This document shows, piece by piece, positions 43,409 to 52,475 of a stretch of DNA of 64,000 nucleotides (positions are counted from its first letter, which is position 1; every line of letters starts with the position of its first letter). The position numbers and the translations under genes were made by a program. The notes beneath the pieces were generated by a model. That model was not told the origin of the DNA. It worked only from the letters and a program-made list of their open reading frames with translations, and ran no database searches. Source of the stretch: Chitinophaga tropicalis (lineage in GTDB: Bacteria > Bacteroidota > Bacteroidia > Chitinophagales > Chitinophagaceae); contig NZ_WRXN01000020.1 of NCBI RefSeq assembly GCF_009758205.1, forward strand, positions 31,798 through 95,797, read 5' to 3'.

Positions 43409-44884
43409 ATGCCGAGCACACTAAAAACAATCGTTACGTCCCTGCTGCTGACAGTTCCTCTTTTCCCTGTACTGGCGCAGAGGGCAGCTATCAATGCCAT
43501 CAGGCAGGAGGATATCAAGAGAGACCTTTACATCCTTGCAGATGATCATTTCCGCGGTCGTGAGGCCGGTACACTGGACGAGCTGAAAGCGTCAGTATGG
43601 CTGGCGGAGCAGGCGCGGAAAGCGGGATTGGAGCCTGCGGGAGATGACGGCACCTACTTTCAGTTCTTCCCGTTGATACGCGAGCGGGTCAGCGATAAAA
43701 GCACTATTGCCATTGGTAATCGTATGTTCACCTTGTGGAAGGATGTGGTCGTATATGAGCCTGTGTTTGCGGATGTTAATGATCCTATTGTTTTCCTGGA
43801 TGATCCTGCTACGGCTACAGCTGAGCGCATCCGTGGCAAGGTAGTGGCTTTGCAGTTTTCAGATAAGGGGATCAATGATCCACGGGTGCATATCTATACC
43901 CGTTATGGCGCTATAGTAGTTAGTACCTGGGCCAGGAAGCTGGCGACCCTGGGAGCCAAGGCTATCATCTTCGTATCTGACGATCTGGCTCAGAAGGCTT
44001 ACCCACGGGCTACGCAATACAATAACCGCGGGTCTTACCAGATAACAGGCAGCCTGTTTCACCGGCAGCTGCTGAATGGCGTTCCTATACTCTGGCTTCC
44101 CAAGGAGACGCTGGACCTGGTCCGTCTGCCGGGACAAACATTACAGGCCCGTATTTTCAGCGAGTCTTTCACCTATCCTTCTGTCAATGTAGTGGCGAAG
44201 GTGAAGGGTCGCGATGCGAAGCTGAGTAATGAATATGTGCTGTTTAGCGGTCACCAGGACCATGACGGGATACGTAATTTAGAACCAGGTAAGGATTCTA
44301 TCTTCAACGGAGCGGATGATAATGCCAGTGTAAGCGTGGCTCTCCTTGCTATAGGCAAAGCATTTGTACAGCAACCGCCCCGCAGGTCGGCGCTCTTTAT
44401 CTGGCATGGTTCTGAAGAAAGGGGCCTGTTTGGTTCTACCTGGTATGCGGATAATCCGACTGTTCCCCGGGAATCGATTGTAGCTGTTCTCAATGCAGAT
44501 ATGATAGGCGCTAATGCGCCGGATAGTGCGGCGTTATTAGGCGTTATTCCTCCGCACCGTTCTTCTTCAGACCTGGTTAATATAGCGCTGGAAGCTAATG
44601 CCAAAGGACCTAAATTTAAACTGGATACGGGGTGGGATAAGGCTAGTCACCCGGAGGGCTGGTATTTCCGTAGTGACCACTACCCTTACGCGAAGAAAAA
44701 TATCCCTGCGTTGTTTTACAGTTCCCTGCCGCATGCTTTGTATCATACTCCGGCGGATGAGTCGCAGACGCTGAGTATTGAAAAGATCACAAAATTTGCC
44801 CAGTGGATGTATTTAACGGGAATTGAAGTGGCGAACAGGGAGCAAAGGCCGGCACTGGAACCCGGGTTTAAGCTGGAGCGATAA
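43409..44884 (+). CDS. Exported M28-family metallopeptidase
   Basis: A 491-residue exported aminopeptidase-like enzyme with signal peptide (LLLTVPLFPVLAQ). A PA-type insert (about 120-250) precedes the catalytic domain. Two-zinc ligands and the base are visible in order: SGHQDHDG (His), GADDNASV (bridging Asp), HGSEERGL (Glu-Glu), NADMIG (Asp) and HALYHTPAD (His). It should trim peptides in the periplasm. It is single-gene, under the palindromic operator described above. Confidence 0.93.
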   Translation: MPSTLKTIVTSLLLTVPLFPVLAQRAAINAIRQEDIKRDLYILADDHFRGREAGTLDELKASVWLAEQARKAGLEPAGDDGTYFQFFPLIRERVSDKSTIAIGNRMFTLWKDVVVYEPVFADVNDPIVFLDDPATATAERIRGKVVALQFSDKGINDPRVHIYTRYGAIVVSTWARKLATLGAKAIIFVSDDLAQKAYPRATQYNNRGSYQITGSLFHRQLLNGVPILWLPKETLDLVRLPGQTLQARIFSESFTYPSVNVVAKVKGRDAKLSNEYVLFSGHQDHDGIRNLEPGKDSIFNGADDNASVSVALLAIGKAFVQQPPRRSALFIWHGSEERGLFGSTWYADNPTVPRESIVAVLNADMIGANAPDSAALLGVIPPHRSSSDLVNIALEANAKGPKFKLDTGWDKASHPEGWYFRSDHYPYAKKNIPALFYSSLPHALYHTPADESQTLSIEKITKFAQWMYLTGIEVANREQRPALEPGFKLER

Positions 44885-44963
44885 TTTTTTTCGAATAAAA
44901 TTTTTAAAAATAAAATTAATTGTTAATTTCGCATCCCGTCGTTAAAACCGATGGTTACCGGTT

Positions 44964-45037
44964 CGGGACGTAGCGCAGCCCGGTAGCGCACTTGCATGGG
45001 GTGCAAGGGGTCGCTAGTTCGAATCTAGTCGTCCCGA
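44964..45037 (+). tRNA. tRNA-Pro (GGG)
   Basis: A 74-nt cloverleaf. The acceptor CGGGACG pairs with CGTCCCG, discriminator A, CCA not encoded. The D-arm is GCGC/GCGC and the anticodon arm CTTGC-ATGGGGT-GCAAG gives anticodon GGG with the A32-U38 pair typical of tRNA-Pro(GGG). The T-loop is TTCGAAT. The 3' end, AGTCGTCCCGACTTTAA, is repeated 15 kb downstream and serves as one end of the presumed island. Confidence 0.93.
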
Positions 45038-45043
45038 CTTTAA
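45027..45043. repeat. Attachment-site-like repeat, left copy
   Basis: AGTCGTCCCGACTTTAA, the 3' end of tRNA-Pro plus 6 nt. The same 17 bases occur at 60013-60029, and the first 12 at 57471-57482. Confidence 0.6.
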
Positions 45044-45048
45044 AAACG

Positions 45049-45082
45049 GACCCTTCAAATGATTGGATTTGAAGGGTCTTTT
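45049..45082 (+). terminator. tRNA-Pro terminator
   Basis: A perfect 12-bp stem GACCCTTCAAAT / ATTTGAAGGGTC with a 6-nt loop and TTTT, 11 nt after the tRNA. The remaining gap to 45256 holds only a T-arm-like scrap (GGTTCGAATCC near 45151). Confidence 0.9.
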
Positions 45083-45256
45083 AATATGATAAATATCGAA
45101 TTCATTCTTCGTGAAAGTTTCATCGCTCTTATTTTGAATACCTTAGAGCAGGTTCGAATCCATTTAAGTCCACTTTTTATTTTTAACGCTTCTACTTCAT
45201 TAAGTTTTTTCAATAGCGTGATGTAAATTTAATAATTACGTGTAATATAATTAGAT

Positions 45257-45676
45257 ATGAAACATCAGGTATTATTTGGAATAAAATGTGACTTTAAAGA
45301 CGAAAAAGCGTTATTAAAAGCAATTAAGGACTACCTGGCGAAATTTAATCGAACTCCTTCCACTGTACAGAAAGGGAGTATGCTTGAAGCTCGGCTACCC
45401 CATAGAATTAGACAGTTTCATTGGAATCTGAATAAAGAAACAGGAACCTGGTTTGAATTATTTCCTAATCAGGATCTGGACAATAAATATTTTTCTGAAA
45501 ACCATAAGGACTGTACGTGGCTTGCACTCATCTTGTTCCATCTTGATTTTCCGGGATATGAAAAAAACAAGTCAGAGAAATTCATTATCGACATGTTAGA
45601 CTCAATTGGATTTAATTATGAAATATTGCTTGAAACGGATAACAAAGAACGAATTAAAGGCGATGCCGTTTCCTGA
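45257..45676 (+). CDS. Protein of unknown function
   Basis: A 139-residue soluble protein, first gene of the presumed island. It has a mixed alpha/beta look, with aromatic-rich centre (RQFHWNLNKETGTWFELFPNQ) and an ALILFHLDFPGYEKNKSEKF segment. No family is recognised. The AT-richness is above that of the chromosomal genes to the left. The start is an ATG with AT-rich upstream sequence and no clear promoter. Confidence 0.65.
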   Translation: MKHQVLFGIKCDFKDEKALLKAIKDYLAKFNRTPSTVQKGSMLEARLPHRIRQFHWNLNKETGTWFELFPNQDLDNKYFSENHKDCTWLALILFHLDFPGYEKNKSEKFIIDMLDSIGFNYEILLETDNKERIKGDAVS

Positions 45677-45733
45677 CAACACTACATCTAACAGTGTGTT
45701 TATAAAATTGAGACTGGACGAATAACCATTCAA

Positions 45734-45808
45734 CTAGAATTAGCTCAGTTGGCTAGAGCGTCCCGACATCAGTCGGGAAGGTCGTCGGTTCGACTCCGAT
45801 ATTCTCCA
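45734..45808 (+). tRNA. tRNA-like sequence with 8-nt anticodon loop (probable pseudo-tRNA)
   Basis: The D-arm (GCTC/GAGC) and T-arm (GTCGG-TTCGACT-CCGAT) are good, and the 3' acceptor strand is ATTCTCC with discriminator A. The 5' strand is CTAGAAT, so the outer two acceptor pairs are lost. The anticodon stem TCCCG/CGGGA encloses eight bases (ACATCAGT) instead of seven, so no anticodon can be assigned. A strong terminator follows directly. It is either a decayed tRNA or an odd one. Confidence 0.5.
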
Positions 45809-45810
45809 CG

Positions 45811-45854
45811 AAAAAATAAAGCCTTCCCCAGTTGTCGGGAAGGCTTTATTTTTT
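45811..45854. terminator. 18-bp bidirectional terminator
   Basis: Arms 45811-45828 and 45837-45854 are perfectly complementary, with A6 at the left and T6 at the right, serving both the tRNA-like sequence and the convergent lipoprotein gene. Confidence 0.9.
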
Positions 45855-45864
45855 AGCAAGTGAT

Positions 45865-47454
45865 CTAGAACGGCAGATTTAGTACCCAGGCATCGTAACC
45901 GCCATGATTACTACCTCCATTTCCATCTGAGCTGGCAGAATAACCGGCGAATACATATCTCCCACTGGCAAATGGAATAATGGCCATAGGCTCCTCGTCT
46001 TTCGACCCGCCATATGTTCTGATCATTTGGCTATTGCCAGCGGCATTTATTTTTATAGCTAACAAATCAACAAGGCCCCGGTTACTAGTGAGGTCGCCAT
46101 CGGCACTGCTACTAAAGCCCCCAATAATGCACCCGCCATCGGGGGTAGCGGTAAGGCAATATGAATAATCCTGTTGCGATCCGCCAATGGTTTTGGTCCA
46201 CTGCTTGTTCCCTGCTGCATCAGTTTTTACAACCCAAATATCTGTGCTGCCATGGCTGTTGCTTACATCCCCATCTGTGCTTTCGGTATATCCCGTGAGG
46301 ATATACCCGCCATCGGTAGTAACTCTTAAATCACGGCAATAATCGGAACCTGACCCACCGAATGTTTTATCCCATACTTTGTTGCCGGAAGCATCCAGTT
46401 TCATCAACAGGTAATCAAAACTACCTTTATTACTGCTAATATCGCCGTTTGCGCTGGTTGAATATCCGCAAAGTGCATATCCGCCATCGGCAGTTGCTAT
46501 CAAATGGCCGCATAAGTCATTTGTAGTTCCACCCAGCACTTTAGCCCATTGCTTATTGCCCGAAGCATCAAGTTTTATAATTATTATATCACTGTTGCCA
46601 TGATTGCCGGTTGCATCACCATCTGTGCTGGCTGTACGTCCGCCCAACACATAACCGCCATCTGAGGTAGCTATGATGCTGGTCGCTTCATCAGATTTAG
46701 ATCCGCCGAAAGTTTTTACCCACAATTTATTTCCCGCGTTATCCAGTTTAACAACCACGATATCGCCACCTCCCATGTTAGAGGGCATATCGCCATTTGA
46801 ACTTGAAGTAACGCCCGCTACCATATAACCGCCATCCGTGGTGGGTGTAACAGCATTTGCATAATCAGAAGCCGAGCCGCCAAGAGTTTTTACCCATTGT
46901 TTGCTACCTGAAGCATCCAGCTTTGCCACCATTATATCCTCAGCTCCCTGGTTGTTGGTTAAATCACCGTCTGCACTTTGCGCAGAACCGACTATTATCA
47001 TTCCTCCATCGGATGCTTTTTTCACATCATAAGCGAATTCCCATTTAGTGCCGCCCAGCAACAGACTGCTTATGGGAAATGCTTTTTGCGTCAGGCTCAC
47101 TGTTACCGGAGATGCCTGGCCATTGGTTGCCGTGAATGTAATGATACCTGTTTGGGCGGTTGCAGTGCCATTATTTGAAAGAATGGTAATGGTTAGAACC
47201 GCATCGCCTGCATCGCCGTTGGCCATGCTTAGTTTGCACCAACTAGCGCCCGTTGAAAGGGTAGCCTTCCAGGGCAAAGTAGAATGAATAGTAAGGGTAT
47301 CGGTGAATCCGGCGGTGGTATCAAGATCAATGGCCGCTCTGCTTACTGAAAGAGTGCCTATATCGCCGCCGCCACTACTACTTTTTTTACACGCATTTAT
47401 TAAGACTATTACAATTAAACACAAAAGAGGTATCAGGTTCTTTTTATAATGCAT
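45865..47454 (-). CDS. Surface lipoprotein with BACON domain and about seven propeller-like repeats
   Basis: A 529-residue lipoprotein (lipobox VLINAC, Cys about residue 22). Residues 33-128 fit a BACON domain (IHSTLPWKATLSTGASWCKL, GDAVLTIT), which binds mucin or carbohydrate in Bacteroidota. From residue 130 on there are about seven repeats of roughly 55 residues with the pattern W-x-K-T-x-G-G-S-x-x-D, T-x-D-G-G-Y-x-x-x-G, D-G-D and G-N-K, consistent with a beta-propeller. It is probably surface-exposed; ligand unknown. Confidence 0.85.
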   Translation of the reverse strand: MHYKKNLIPLLCLIVIVLINACKKSSSGGGDIGTLSVSRAAIDLDTTAGFTDTLTIHSTLPWKATLSTGASWCKLSMANGDAGDAVLTITILSNNGTATAQTGIITFTATNGQASPVTVSLTQKAFPISSLLLGGTKWEFAYDVKKASDGGMIIVGSAQSADGDLTNNQGAEDIMVAKLDASGSKQWVKTLGGSASDYANAVTPTTDGGYMVAGVTSSSNGDMPSNMGGGDIVVVKLDNAGNKLWVKTFGGSKSDEATSIIATSDGGYVLGGRTASTDGDATGNHGNSDIIIIKLDASGNKQWAKVLGGTTNDLCGHLIATADGGYALCGYSTSANGDISSNKGSFDYLLMKLDASGNKVWDKTFGGSGSDYCRDLRVTTDGGYILTGYTESTDGDVSNSHGSTDIWVVKTDAAGNKQWTKTIGGSQQDYSYCLTATPDGGCIIGGFSSSADGDLTSNRGLVDLLAIKINAAGNSQMIRTYGGSKDEEPMAIIPFASGRYVFAGYSASSDGNGGSNHGGYDAWVLNLPF

Positions 47455-47583
47455 AAGACCATCAGGATTTTTGTTTAAAAAATGTTGAATCGACAGTTAA
47501 TAATGCCGATTTAACGAAGTTTTTCTACAAGTATTGCCAAATTTATGACGGGGTAGTTTATTTGTAGTATCAGGAAAATTAAC

Positions 47584-47641
47584 TGTAGATCATTTGTAGT
47601 AGCTCTATATTCTGAATCACATGGCGCACAATTTACCTTTG
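47584..47641 (+). promoter_or_regulatory. Promoter region with 20-bp element (first copy)
   Basis: The inverse of GCTACTACAAATGATCTACA lies at 47584-47603, and a -7 box TACCTTTG at 47634-47641. ATTTGTAGTA occurs at 47560 and 47592, 32 bp apart. This fits an activator site upstream of the gene at 47691. Confidence 0.5.
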
Positions 47642-47690
47642 CGACCTGCCAATAACCTATTTATTTTATATAATCACAAAAATTTGAACG

Positions 47691-48101
47691 ATGGGATTAC
47701 AAGAAAAAAGAGCCGTAAAAGCATTTCAGGACGACAGTTACAAAAAGTTAACCAACGAGATCAATACCCTGGCCGGTTACCCTATTGAATTTGACGTAAA
47801 CTGGGATACCCTTGCTGTTGAAGATCGGGCAGATCTGTATGAAGAAGGTTTTACCAAGGTTTATTTTACTCCGTTGATCAATGCCCTAAAAGAAATTGCT
47901 GCCGACGATATGGGCAAAGAAGCGCTAAAGGATGCCCTGAAAAAAGTAGTTATTAAAAATGAAGGCGGACATACTTACCCTCCCAGTGCATATTCATTCA
48001 AAAGCGGCGTTTTAACCATTGATCATATGCCCTTCGGTAATATAGATGATATTACTGAACGGTCAACGGTGTTGGGCGAGCTTTTAATGAAGAATCTATA
48101 G
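47691..48101 (+). CDS. Conserved-looking protein of unknown function
   Basis: A 136-residue soluble acidic protein (AFQDDSYKKLTNEINTLAGYPIEFDVNW in part, and EGGHTYPPSAYSFKSGVLTIDH). No known motif or signal peptide. It sits behind a promoter that shares a 20-bp element, in opposite orientation, with the TPR-LuxR gene that follows, so the two are probably under common control. Confidence 0.75.
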   Translation: MGLQEKRAVKAFQDDSYKKLTNEINTLAGYPIEFDVNWDTLAVEDRADLYEEGFTKVYFTPLINALKEIAADDMGKEALKDALKKVVIKNEGGHTYPPSAYSFKSGVLTIDHMPFGNIDDITERSTVLGELLMKNL

Positions 48102-48205
48102 AGATAAAATGAATAAATTAAATACAACCTTAAAATCAGTTCCTGCTTGTTAATAGCAGGAACTGTTGATGTGCATACCCGGCAAACACAAAAATCGGGC
48201 ACAGG

Positions 48206-48274
48206 GCTACTACAAATGATCTACATACCGGAAAAATAGAACTACCAATACTCTACAGGCGTACATTTGCAGTA
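48206..48274 (+). promoter_or_regulatory. Promoter region with 20-bp element (second copy)
   Basis: GCTACTACAAATGATCTACA at 48206-48225, inverted relative to 47584-47603, and a -7 box TACATTTG at 48262-48269. A fourth near-copy of the core (ATTTGCAGTA) overlaps the -7 box at 48265-48274. Confidence 0.5.
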
Positions 48275-48288
48275 GATCTATTTACTAT

Positions 48289-50148
48289 ATGAAGCAGAAT
48301 CTCGGTTTGATATGTTTTGTTGTTTTAATATGTATACCCTTTGCAGATATCCGGGCGCAGTTCATTACCGACTCGCTAAGCGCCAGATTAACTCAAAAGA
48401 ACCTTTCGCGGGAAGACCGGGTTACCACCATGGCACTACTGGCAAAATCCAAATCGGTTTCTGATACCAAAAATGCCATCCGCATAGCAGAAGCCGCTTT
48501 GCCTTTAAGCAGTCAATTACCCGATACGAAGTATAAAGCGTTTGTGTATACCACCCTGGTGCACTTACATCATATAAATAGCGACGTGCTGCAGGTGCAT
48601 AAGGCTTTGGACAGCGCTTTATGGTACGCCGATAAAACATCGGACAGGCCTGTTAAAGGTTTTGCATGGTTTAGAAAAGGATGGGTAGAAGGTCTGGAAG
48701 GGAAATCCCATGAAGCGATAGCAACCCTTCTGCAGGCGTTGAAATACCTGGAAGGAACAGGCGCCTTTACCTATGAATCCAGGATCTATTATAATATAGC
48801 CGGCTCCTATGCCGAGTGGAATGATCTGGTGAACGAGAAAAAATATGCGCAGCTGGGTTTACAGGCTGCTATTCAAAGCGGCGATCTGGATGAACTTGCT
48901 TCAGCTTACCAGGCCATGGCTACCTACTATCATTACGCTTACGAGAAACAGCCTGCAAACAGGGCACTACTGGATTCTGCGCTGATTTACAATATCCATG
49001 GTATTCAACTTTTTTCCAAACATGGCGACCATATCATTTTTCACAGCAACCTGGCGATTATTGCATTAAACACGGCGAACCTTTATATCTCATATTTTCC
49101 CGCGAAATACAAGGACACTGCATCAACCTATCTGCAAATTGCCCAGGCGGCAGCGCTGAAAAGCCGTCAACTCACTGTTATTTCACTCTGTTATGGCTTT
49201 ATGAGCGAATTTGAAGTAGCAAAGGGCAATTATAAAAAAGCGGAAGAGTTGTTATTGAACGGGGTGTCGGTGCTGCATTCATTCGAACCTAACAACTTCC
49301 GGAACAGGGCCCAATTAATAGAAGCGCTTTCAACGCTGGCCGAAAAAAAAGGCGATCCTGTAGCCGCGCTAAAATACTACAAGGAATATCATGAGTTGCA
49401 CCAGAAATTATACGACGCGGAAAAGCTGACCATTACCAACCGGTTAGAGGCCCAATATGAATCGGAGAAGAAGGATGCGGCGTTAAAAACACTTCGTCAC
49501 ACAGCTGCGTTAAACCAGAAACTCAATTACCTGTATATATCTCTGGCCTTGGCCGCTATTATTGCACTATTGTTCATCATTCGATTTTTTCAGGTACGGT
49601 TAAAAGCCACGCTGCATCAACAAAAATTGTTGGAGAATGAAAAAGCAGCGGCATCGCTGCATGCCCGGTTGAAGGAAGAAGAAGCCATGCGTTTACTGGC
49701 AGAGCAACACCTATTGCAGGAACGGCAGGAGCGGTTGCAAAAAGAATTACTGGCCGGCAGTTTACAGGTGGAACAAAAGAACGAGCTGCTGCAGGCCCTT
49801 CAAAAAAAGATCGGGGAGGATAAGAGCGGCGAGATCGTGATAAAACAGATCAACCAGATCATCGATCAGGATAAACGAATAGATGATCAGCAGGCCTCTT
49901 ACAAAGCCGATTTTGATAATATCCGGCCCGAGTTTTTTGAGCAGTTAAAGGAAAAGTCTTCCAATACCTTGTCGAGGCTAGATCTAAAACATTGTTCCTA
50001 TATCTCCATCGGTTTAACCAACAAAGAAATTGCACAGCGGTTAGGTGTTGCGCCAAAAAGTATTTTAATGGCGCGTTACCGTATAAAATTAAAATTGGGG
50101 TTAGGCAAAGAGGATGGCCTGGATGAATACATCGACACATTGAAATAA
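48289..50148 (+). CDS. TPR sensor with membrane helix and LuxR/GerE-like HTH
   Basis: A 619-residue one-component regulator. A signal peptide (LICFVVLICIPFADIRAQ) leads to TPR-like repeats (about 50-400), one membrane helix (about 413-433, YLYISLALAAIIALLFIIRFF) and a long coiled coil (440-530). The C-terminus carries an HTH (YISIGLTNKEIAQRLGVAPKSILMARYRIKLKLGL). This periplasmic-sensor and cytoplasmic-HTH plan is common in Bacteroidota. It probably acts on the repeated 20-bp element in front of itself and the 47691 gene, which is inference. Confidence 0.88.
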   Translation: MKQNLGLICFVVLICIPFADIRAQFITDSLSARLTQKNLSREDRVTTMALLAKSKSVSDTKNAIRIAEAALPLSSQLPDTKYKAFVYTTLVHLHHINSDVLQVHKALDSALWYADKTSDRPVKGFAWFRKGWVEGLEGKSHEAIATLLQALKYLEGTGAFTYESRIYYNIAGSYAEWNDLVNEKKYAQLGLQAAIQSGDLDELASAYQAMATYYHYAYEKQPANRALLDSALIYNIHGIQLFSKHGDHIIFHSNLAIIALNTANLYISYFPAKYKDTASTYLQIAQAAALKSRQLTVISLCYGFMSEFEVAKGNYKKAEELLLNGVSVLHSFEPNNFRNRAQLIEALSTLAEKKGDPVAALKYYKEYHELHQKLYDAEKLTITNRLEAQYESEKKDAALKTLRHTAALNQKLNYLYISLALAAIIALLFIIRFFQVRLKATLHQQKLLENEKAAASLHARLKEEEAMRLLAEQHLLQERQERLQKELLAGSLQVEQKNELLQALQKKIGEDKSGEIVIKQINQIIDQDKRIDDQQASYKADFDNIRPEFFEQLKEKSSNTLSRLDLKHCSYISIGLTNKEIAQRLGVAPKSILMARYRIKLKLGLGKEDGLDEYIDTLK

Positions 50149-50162
50149 AATCATTCGATCCG

Positions 50163-50306
50163 TTAAACGGAGAAGATAGCGCCTAACAGTGTTTCCTGCT
50201 TCAGCATATCGGCCGAGGGCAATACGTCAATAACAGGTTCTATATTCTTTTTCAGTACATCTTGTTCACGCTGTATGACTTTTATATCCAGGTGAAGATA
50301 TCCGCT
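50163..50306 (-). pseudogene. Possible C-terminal gene fragment
   Basis: An open 48-codon stretch on the minus strand ends ...MLKQETLLGAIFSV-stop and reads like normal protein (KVIQREQDVLKKNIEPVIDV), but an in-frame stop at its upstream side and no start make it a likely tail of a lost gene. The rest of the 364-nt gap to 50512 shows nothing more. Confidence 0.3.
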
Positions 50307-50512
50307 TTATAACGGTTCCGCAAGCATTGATTTGCACGTAGGGAAAATGTGCCAAAGGTGGGTAGGCCAACTCCTACCAATTATTAACGTTTAATATATG
50401 CGTAACCTACTTTCCCAAGGAAGTAAAAAATAGAATCGAAATTTATGGTACAAAAGAAAACGTACTCCGGGTGCAAAATTCTCATTACTTTTAACCGGAT
50501 AACCTAAGTAAA

Positions 50513-52285
50513 ATGAACCCGTCACGTAATGACCTTCTTTTGTTTTTAACCATTATCTGGTTAACAATCCCATCTTTGATATATGGACAGAAGAAAAGCC
50601 AGGAGCGGCCTGGTGATAGTTCTTATGCCGGTTTGATTGCTGAATCCGAAAAGTATTTTTCCAATAAGTTGAAAACCGATAAAATTGTTGGACTAAGCGC
50701 CGCGATTATCATGGATGGCCGGGTTGTTTGGAAGAATGGATTTGGCTTTGCCGACAGAGAGCGGAAAATTCCTATGACCGTGAGCACGGTCATTAACATC
50801 GGTTCGGTGACTAAAACTTTTACTGCGCTTAGCGTCATGCAGTTGCAGGACCGTGGCATGGTGGATATTCAACACCCACTAAAAAGATATCTTCCCCAAT
50901 TCCATCCGCTGACACGCACAGCGATCCACTTAGACGCTGTAACTGTAAAATCGGTTCTTACACACACTTCCGGCATACAGTCTGATGTATGGAAAAATTC
51001 AGACCTGGGTTCTGGCCGGTACACGGATGTGCTGGGCTTCATCAATGGTACATATCTTCTTTATCCGGCCGGAATGGTAGGGCTTTATTCAAATGCAGGG
51101 TATAATATCCTGGGGCATTTGATCAAAGAGGTAACCAGCCAGGATTATGCAGACTATGTACATCGTAACATCTTCCGGGTCCTGGGAATGAGCCATTCCG
51201 GATTTGCTATGGACAGGTTAGAAAATAGAACTAAGATCTATGCATATGGCCGGCAGGCGGAAGAATATGAATTACGCGACATTGCATCCGGGGGGATTTA
51301 TACAGATATAAATGACCTGGCCCGATATGCAATGGGTATGTTACAGGCTTACCGTGGCGAGTCTACCGCGCTACTTAGGCAAGCATCGGCTATCGAGATG
51401 TTCTCTTTGCAAAATGCCCAGGTGCCTTTGGAAACCAATAAGAAAGGGTTGGGCTGGTTTATGTTCCGCAACGATTCGACGTTTGCTGTATACCATGCCG
51501 GCAGCGCGGGCTTCACGCATGCAAAGCTGCTGCTGATTCCGAAAAGAAATGCTGCTGTCATCGTTATGACCAATACCGCCGAAGGCGGAGGCGCGGCCGA
51601 GGAATTTTGTTTTAATCAGTTGCCCCGGTTTGGGTTAAGCATTCCGGACCTGTTTCCACCACCGATCTCCGGCTCGGTGCATCCTGGGCAAAACCAGGTC
51701 AGCCCTCCGGACAGCTTGCTGGAAAAGCATGCTGGTATTTACGCCGAATCAAATTCATATAACGTGGTGAAAGTGAAAGACCATCACCTGACATTGACCA
51801 ATGGCAGTACAAATTTGCTGCTCAAACCTCTCACGGATGGTGGATTCATTCCTTACGAAGTCAAAGGCGCTGATACTATTCGGCTTAGTGATCAATGCTT
51901 ATTTTTCAAGAACATTAGTGGCAGCCATTTTCTTATCCGGCAAAGAAATAAAAGGGACTACAATCTGGGCTATTGCCTCACATCAACAGATATAGGCATA
52001 TGGGCGAAAAGAACCGGGCTCTATGAGCATTTCGGCTATCAAATGTTGATCGGGGACAGTAAGTTCAAAAGCGCTGAACTGTACTTATCCAAGGACGGTG
52101 TGCTCATGCTAAGACTCAAAACAATGGGAAGTACCAATGAAATCCCGTTAGACGCGATCAGTCCCGATTACGCATTGACCAGTGGGGTAAACTCGGGCTT
52201 TGGAGGTTTTAACGTAAAGTTCTATGAAGATACGTTATACCATGTCCTGGAATTTGCCGGGCTGAGTTTCCGAATGCTAAAATAG
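50513..52285 (+). CDS. Exported serine hydrolase of the class C beta-lactamase / PBP family
   Basis: A 590-residue protein with signal peptide (MNPSRNDLLLFLTIIWLTIPSLIYGQ in part). The serine beta-lactamase-like domain covers residues 30-375: nucleophile S98-V-T-K101, Y192-S-N194, and a late His-Ala-Gly (YHAGSAGF) in the place of the KTG box. A C-terminal domain of about 190 residues follows. Such proteins are usually peptidases or esterases rather than true beta-lactamases, and the substrate is unknown. Confidence 0.9.
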   Translation: MNPSRNDLLLFLTIIWLTIPSLIYGQKKSQERPGDSSYAGLIAESEKYFSNKLKTDKIVGLSAAIIMDGRVVWKNGFGFADRERKIPMTVSTVINIGSVTKTFTALSVMQLQDRGMVDIQHPLKRYLPQFHPLTRTAIHLDAVTVKSVLTHTSGIQSDVWKNSDLGSGRYTDVLGFINGTYLLYPAGMVGLYSNAGYNILGHLIKEVTSQDYADYVHRNIFRVLGMSHSGFAMDRLENRTKIYAYGRQAEEYELRDIASGGIYTDINDLARYAMGMLQAYRGESTALLRQASAIEMFSLQNAQVPLETNKKGLGWFMFRNDSTFAVYHAGSAGFTHAKLLLIPKRNAAVIVMTNTAEGGGAAEEFCFNQLPRFGLSIPDLFPPPISGSVHPGQNQVSPPDSLLEKHAGIYAESNSYNVVKVKDHHLTLTNGSTNLLLKPLTDGGFIPYEVKGADTIRLSDQCLFFKNISGSHFLIRQRNKRDYNLGYCLTSTDIGIWAKRTGLYEHFGYQMLIGDSKFKSAELYLSKDGVLMLRLKTMGSTNEIPLDAISPDYALTSGVNSGFGGFNVKFYEDTLYHVLEFAGLSFRMLK

Positions 52286-52475
52286 ATGTGAACTTCTGTC
52301 TGCTCCGTTTCCGGGGAACCGTTGAGCCACATACCGACCTGCCTGATTTGCCGGGAAGAAAATCAACCAGCCTGAAATCGTTTACCGGGATTTTGTTTCA
52401 GATTCAAGTGATTTGGTTAGTTCTGCCATTACTACAGCTAAGATATTTGTCCTTTAATTCACAAACAAATAGGTT

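Noticed and set aside
45120..45180. Second tRNA fragment (GGTTCGAATCC followed by a T-run)
   Set aside because: Only a T-arm-like scrap; stems for the other arms are missing.
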